From Isohypsibius dastychi (lineage: Eukaryota > Tardigrada > Eutardigrada > Parachela > Isohypsibiidae): DNA of 32,954 nt. Position numbers and translations under genes: made by a program. Location: assembly GCA_034696485.1 (NCBI GenBank), contig JAQIWT010000128.1, forward strand, positions 1 to 32,954, in the 5' to 3' direction. Each line of letters starts with the position of its first letter. Positions within the stretch are counted from its first letter, which is position 1. The notes under the pieces are model-generated. The model did no database searches. It was not told the origin of the DNA and saw only the letters and a list, made by a program, of their open reading frames with translations. Shown here piece by piece: positions 30,876 through 32,954 of this stretch.

Positions 30876-31030
30876 GTGCAGCGGGCTGTATAAGCTGGCA
30901 GTCCTTCCACAGTTCAAGAGGTTGAAGTAAGTAAGTGTGGGATCTGGTCGCACACCTCGAAAGTCTCCTTGACGCGTGTAGCCGGCAAAAGTGTTTCCCT
31001 GCATCCAAGTTAACCAGGGTAACTTTGTTT

Positions 31031-31053
31031 GGGAAACTTTAGCAAAGTTTCCC
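31031..31053. repeat. Palindrome GGGAAACTTT-AGC-AAAGTTTCCC
   Basis: Perfect 10-base arms with a 3-base centre. The same arm sequence recurs in the minisatellite at 31540. Confidence 0.85.
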
Positions 31054-31539
31054 TCCTTGTTTCCCTCTTCTAATTTTCAGCAGAACAATGACCAGAACTG
31101 ATCTTCCTTGGTTTGTGTGTTGTCTTCTTCCAAATTTGGCGACATTTCTGCTGTGACCAATCAACAAGAATATCCAAGCGGCCGTAAATGAATTGTTCAG
31201 AATTATCGCGGAATCTGAGAGCTGGCTGTTTATTACGGCGACTAAAACACAATTCAGATACGTTCAGTCATAAAATCAATTTACCAACTTTGTGGCTCAT
31301 GAGGGGGGAACGGGTGTGGTAAGGTCATTTTCAAAAAAATATTCATCCCATGTCAACCCACAAATGGATTTGCACATATTGACATATGCATGAGATAAAC
31401 TCAGTAATCACAGGTATTCGCCAAAATTTTGATTGTATAATACAATGAGGAAGTTGAATATGGGCTCATTTAAGTTCGATTGGGAATTACGACACACTGA
31501 AGTTTTGCCCGAAGGTAGTGAAATTTTTCTCACTTCACA

Positions 31540-31735
31540 AACCAATTGGGAAACATGAAGGGAAACTTTGCTGAAAGTTTGCAAAGTTTCCCTTACTACA
31601 CAAATTGGTTGGGAAACATCGAGGGAAACTTTGCTAAAAGTTTCCAAAGTTTCCCTCACTGCACAAATTGGTTGGGAATCATCGAGGGAAACTTTGCCAA
31701 AATTCAGCAGTTTCCCTCAATGTACAAACTGACCG
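31540..31735 (+). repeat. 63-bp minisatellite, three copies, each with an internal palindrome
   Basis: Three tandem units of about 63 bases share AAATTGGTTGGGAAACAT, then GAGGGAAACTTTG...CAAAGTTTCCC, an inverted repeat within each unit. The period is a multiple of three, so one frame is open through it with a 21-residue repeat (NWLGNIEGNFAKSFQSFP). The third copy is diverged. Confidence 0.85.
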
Positions 31736-31863
31736 AAAAAACAAGTGACAACCCGCAAATTTTTCTGCTTATATACTATAAACCAGGACAGGCGCAACCT
31801 TCACAATTTATGCAAATGCAGTCAGTAATCAGATCCATTACGATTGACGTCCACATTGAATGA

Positions 31864-32840
31864 ATGATTGGCAGTCCACATAGGGAAGCGGAGAATCTGG
31901 TATACGTCTATGACAGAATGAGCATGAGTGGTGGTGCTGTTCTTCAGAACCAATTGAAGCACCAAATCGCCGCAGTGTTTCGCTTCCATGAGGATAAATG
32001 TCGTCTCAGCTGGATTCCCGTAGAGCGACAGCCCGATCACAAAATTTGTGGGTTGTTCGTGATCGCGACCCAAGTCAATTTAGCCTTCAAAATCGATCCT
32101 CAAATATGCCGTTTCGACTGGACTGTAAGTTGAGTCTAGTCTCTGTTTTTGATGTCAATTTTTGTCTCGGTTGTATAGAAAATGCGGGATCATCTTCATC
32201 GATGTCTGGAGAGCCGAACTTTTTCTCCATTCCCTGTCAGGGGCGATGATTCGCCAATGCCGTTTACGGTAGCACATTACGATACGTTCGATGTAACATG
32301 TGACTGCCGGATGCCGATGTCGTTCCGAACCGACCTTATGTATCGATGCACCAATCGGTCGTGCTGCTTCAAGAAATTCCATCTTGATAGTTGCCACTAT
32401 CGATCACACTCGATCAAAATTTCGCCGTATGGAAAGCTCGCAGAATCGCATGGCTTGTGCCGGTTCTGCAAGAGTAAGGATTTGACTGAAGGGGTCACCA
32501 GAGGCCCAGTTGAGAAAGCTGTCAGTTCTGTGCGGAGAAAAGGTAGGGTCATTGTTGCAAGCTCTTTTTTGCGCAGTGTATACCAAATTAGAGCTGATAA
32601 AACGACGGAACACTCATCAGTCTGTTGACCCATATAGGTCTTGATGTCCACCGAGCAGATTTGAACACCTCGACTGTATCAGATGTCATAAAAGGTAAGA
32701 GTTGAAAATTAAGACTGGAACACCTAATCAAAGAGTGTTTTTAGTTTCCAAAAGTGCTGGATTCTTCGCAACGCTGATAACCAAAGAAAAGAACGTTTCA
32801 CACCGTACTTCTGAACAGCATGTTCAAGACCAAGGTAAGA
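31864..32840 (+). CDS. Ulp1-like cysteine protease joined to a PHD-like zinc finger
   Basis: Exon 31864-32124 splices over a 54-base intron (32125-32178) in phase to the next exon (FDWT + KMRDHLHRCLE). The order YVYD, ERQ...ICGLFVIA, FDW-KMRDHL, FSPFP matches the C48 (Ulp1/SENP) protease-like proteins often carried by large DNA transposons. The Asp (residue 17), Gln (56) and Cys (62) positions are present, but the catalytic His/Trp region upstream is lost behind UGA 31861-31863. VTCDCRMP...YRCTNRSC...FHLDSC is a Cys/His array like a PHD finger. Further exons follow after introns near 32543, 32695 and 32835; their frames are less sure. The gene probably runs past the window. C48 enzymes cleave SUMO-like tags. 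Confidence 0.6.
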
Positions 32841-32928
32841 GTTAACTATATCCTTCAGTGTACTTCAGCGGCCATGCAATTGTACAGATGTTCCGAGCAG
32901 TGATGATTATAGCTCCTCTGGGAGTCGG

Positions 32929-32948
32929 GGAGGGGGGGGGCGGGGGGT
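32929..32948. repeat. G-rich run at the window end
   Basis: GGGGAGGGGGGGGCGGGGGG-type sequence, nearly all guanine on the plus strand. Confidence 0.85.
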
Positions 32949-32954
32949 CCATGG

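Noticed and set aside
30718-31008. Minus-strand ORFs of 96 and 65 codons
   Set aside because: They lie largely within or at the edge of the fold-back element's right arm and mirror an ORF in the left arm.
1-32954. tRNA, rRNA or CRISPR array
   Set aside because: No cloverleaf with conserved TTCGA box, no rRNA-like block and no regularly spaced direct repeats were seen.

Overview
The window is nuclear DNA of an unidentified eukaryote. GT-AG introns, polyadenylation signals, an LTR retrotransposon, fold-back elements and minisatellites rule out a bacterium or phage. No rRNA, tRNA or CRISPR array was seen. Few genes could be named. Recognisable ones are a histone H3-fold gene (13541-14036), a BTB-domain gene broken by the retrotransposon (6592-7026 and 9919-10094), a decayed DEAH-box helicase (4029-4985), a C2H2 zinc-finger gene (4981-5444) and a Ulp1-like protease joined to a PHD-like finger (31864-32840). 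The rest are unrecognised coding regions, described from their exons.

The most striking property is that the coding regions make best sense if UAA and UAG are read as an amino acid (glutamine by precedent) and UGA is the usual stop. About two dozen in-frame UAA/UAG codons lie inside frames that stay open, keep a coding-like codon pattern on both sides and mostly end at UGA. The clearest cases are 16471-17118, 17516-17752, 18052-18270, 18622-18987, 15026-15189, 22523-23566, 1490-3210 and 24902-26118. A few UGA codons also fall inside coding-like frames. This resembles the ciliate-type code (table 6), or the karyorelict code with ambiguous UGA (table 27), so a ciliate-like organism is possible. 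The transposon content would also fit a small animal, so I do not name a lineage. Widespread nonsense decay is the alternative. All hand splicing and code reading here needs transcript proof.

Layout: 1-3210 holds three minus-strand coding regions, including one gene of about nine exons with consistent intron phases. 3436-5988 holds plus-strand genes around the helicase relic. 6592-10094 is the BTB relic with a complete 2.9-kb LTR element inserted in one of its exons. 10195-12665 has minus-strand genes and 12669-13530 looks empty. 13541-21013 is a run of plus-strand genes, with a repetitive signal peptide at 17324. 21724-23566 is minus-strand. 24025-26118 is a plus-strand multi-exon region with very short introns. 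26140-28500 is mostly empty apart from one small ORF. 28511-28913 encodes a small secreted cysteine-rich peptide whose intron carries a fold-back element. 29661-31735 is repeat-rich, and the window ends in the protease/PHD gene and a G-rich run.

Several loci change frame once or more. I cannot tell pseudogenes, sequencing indels and unrecognised short introns apart from the sequence alone.
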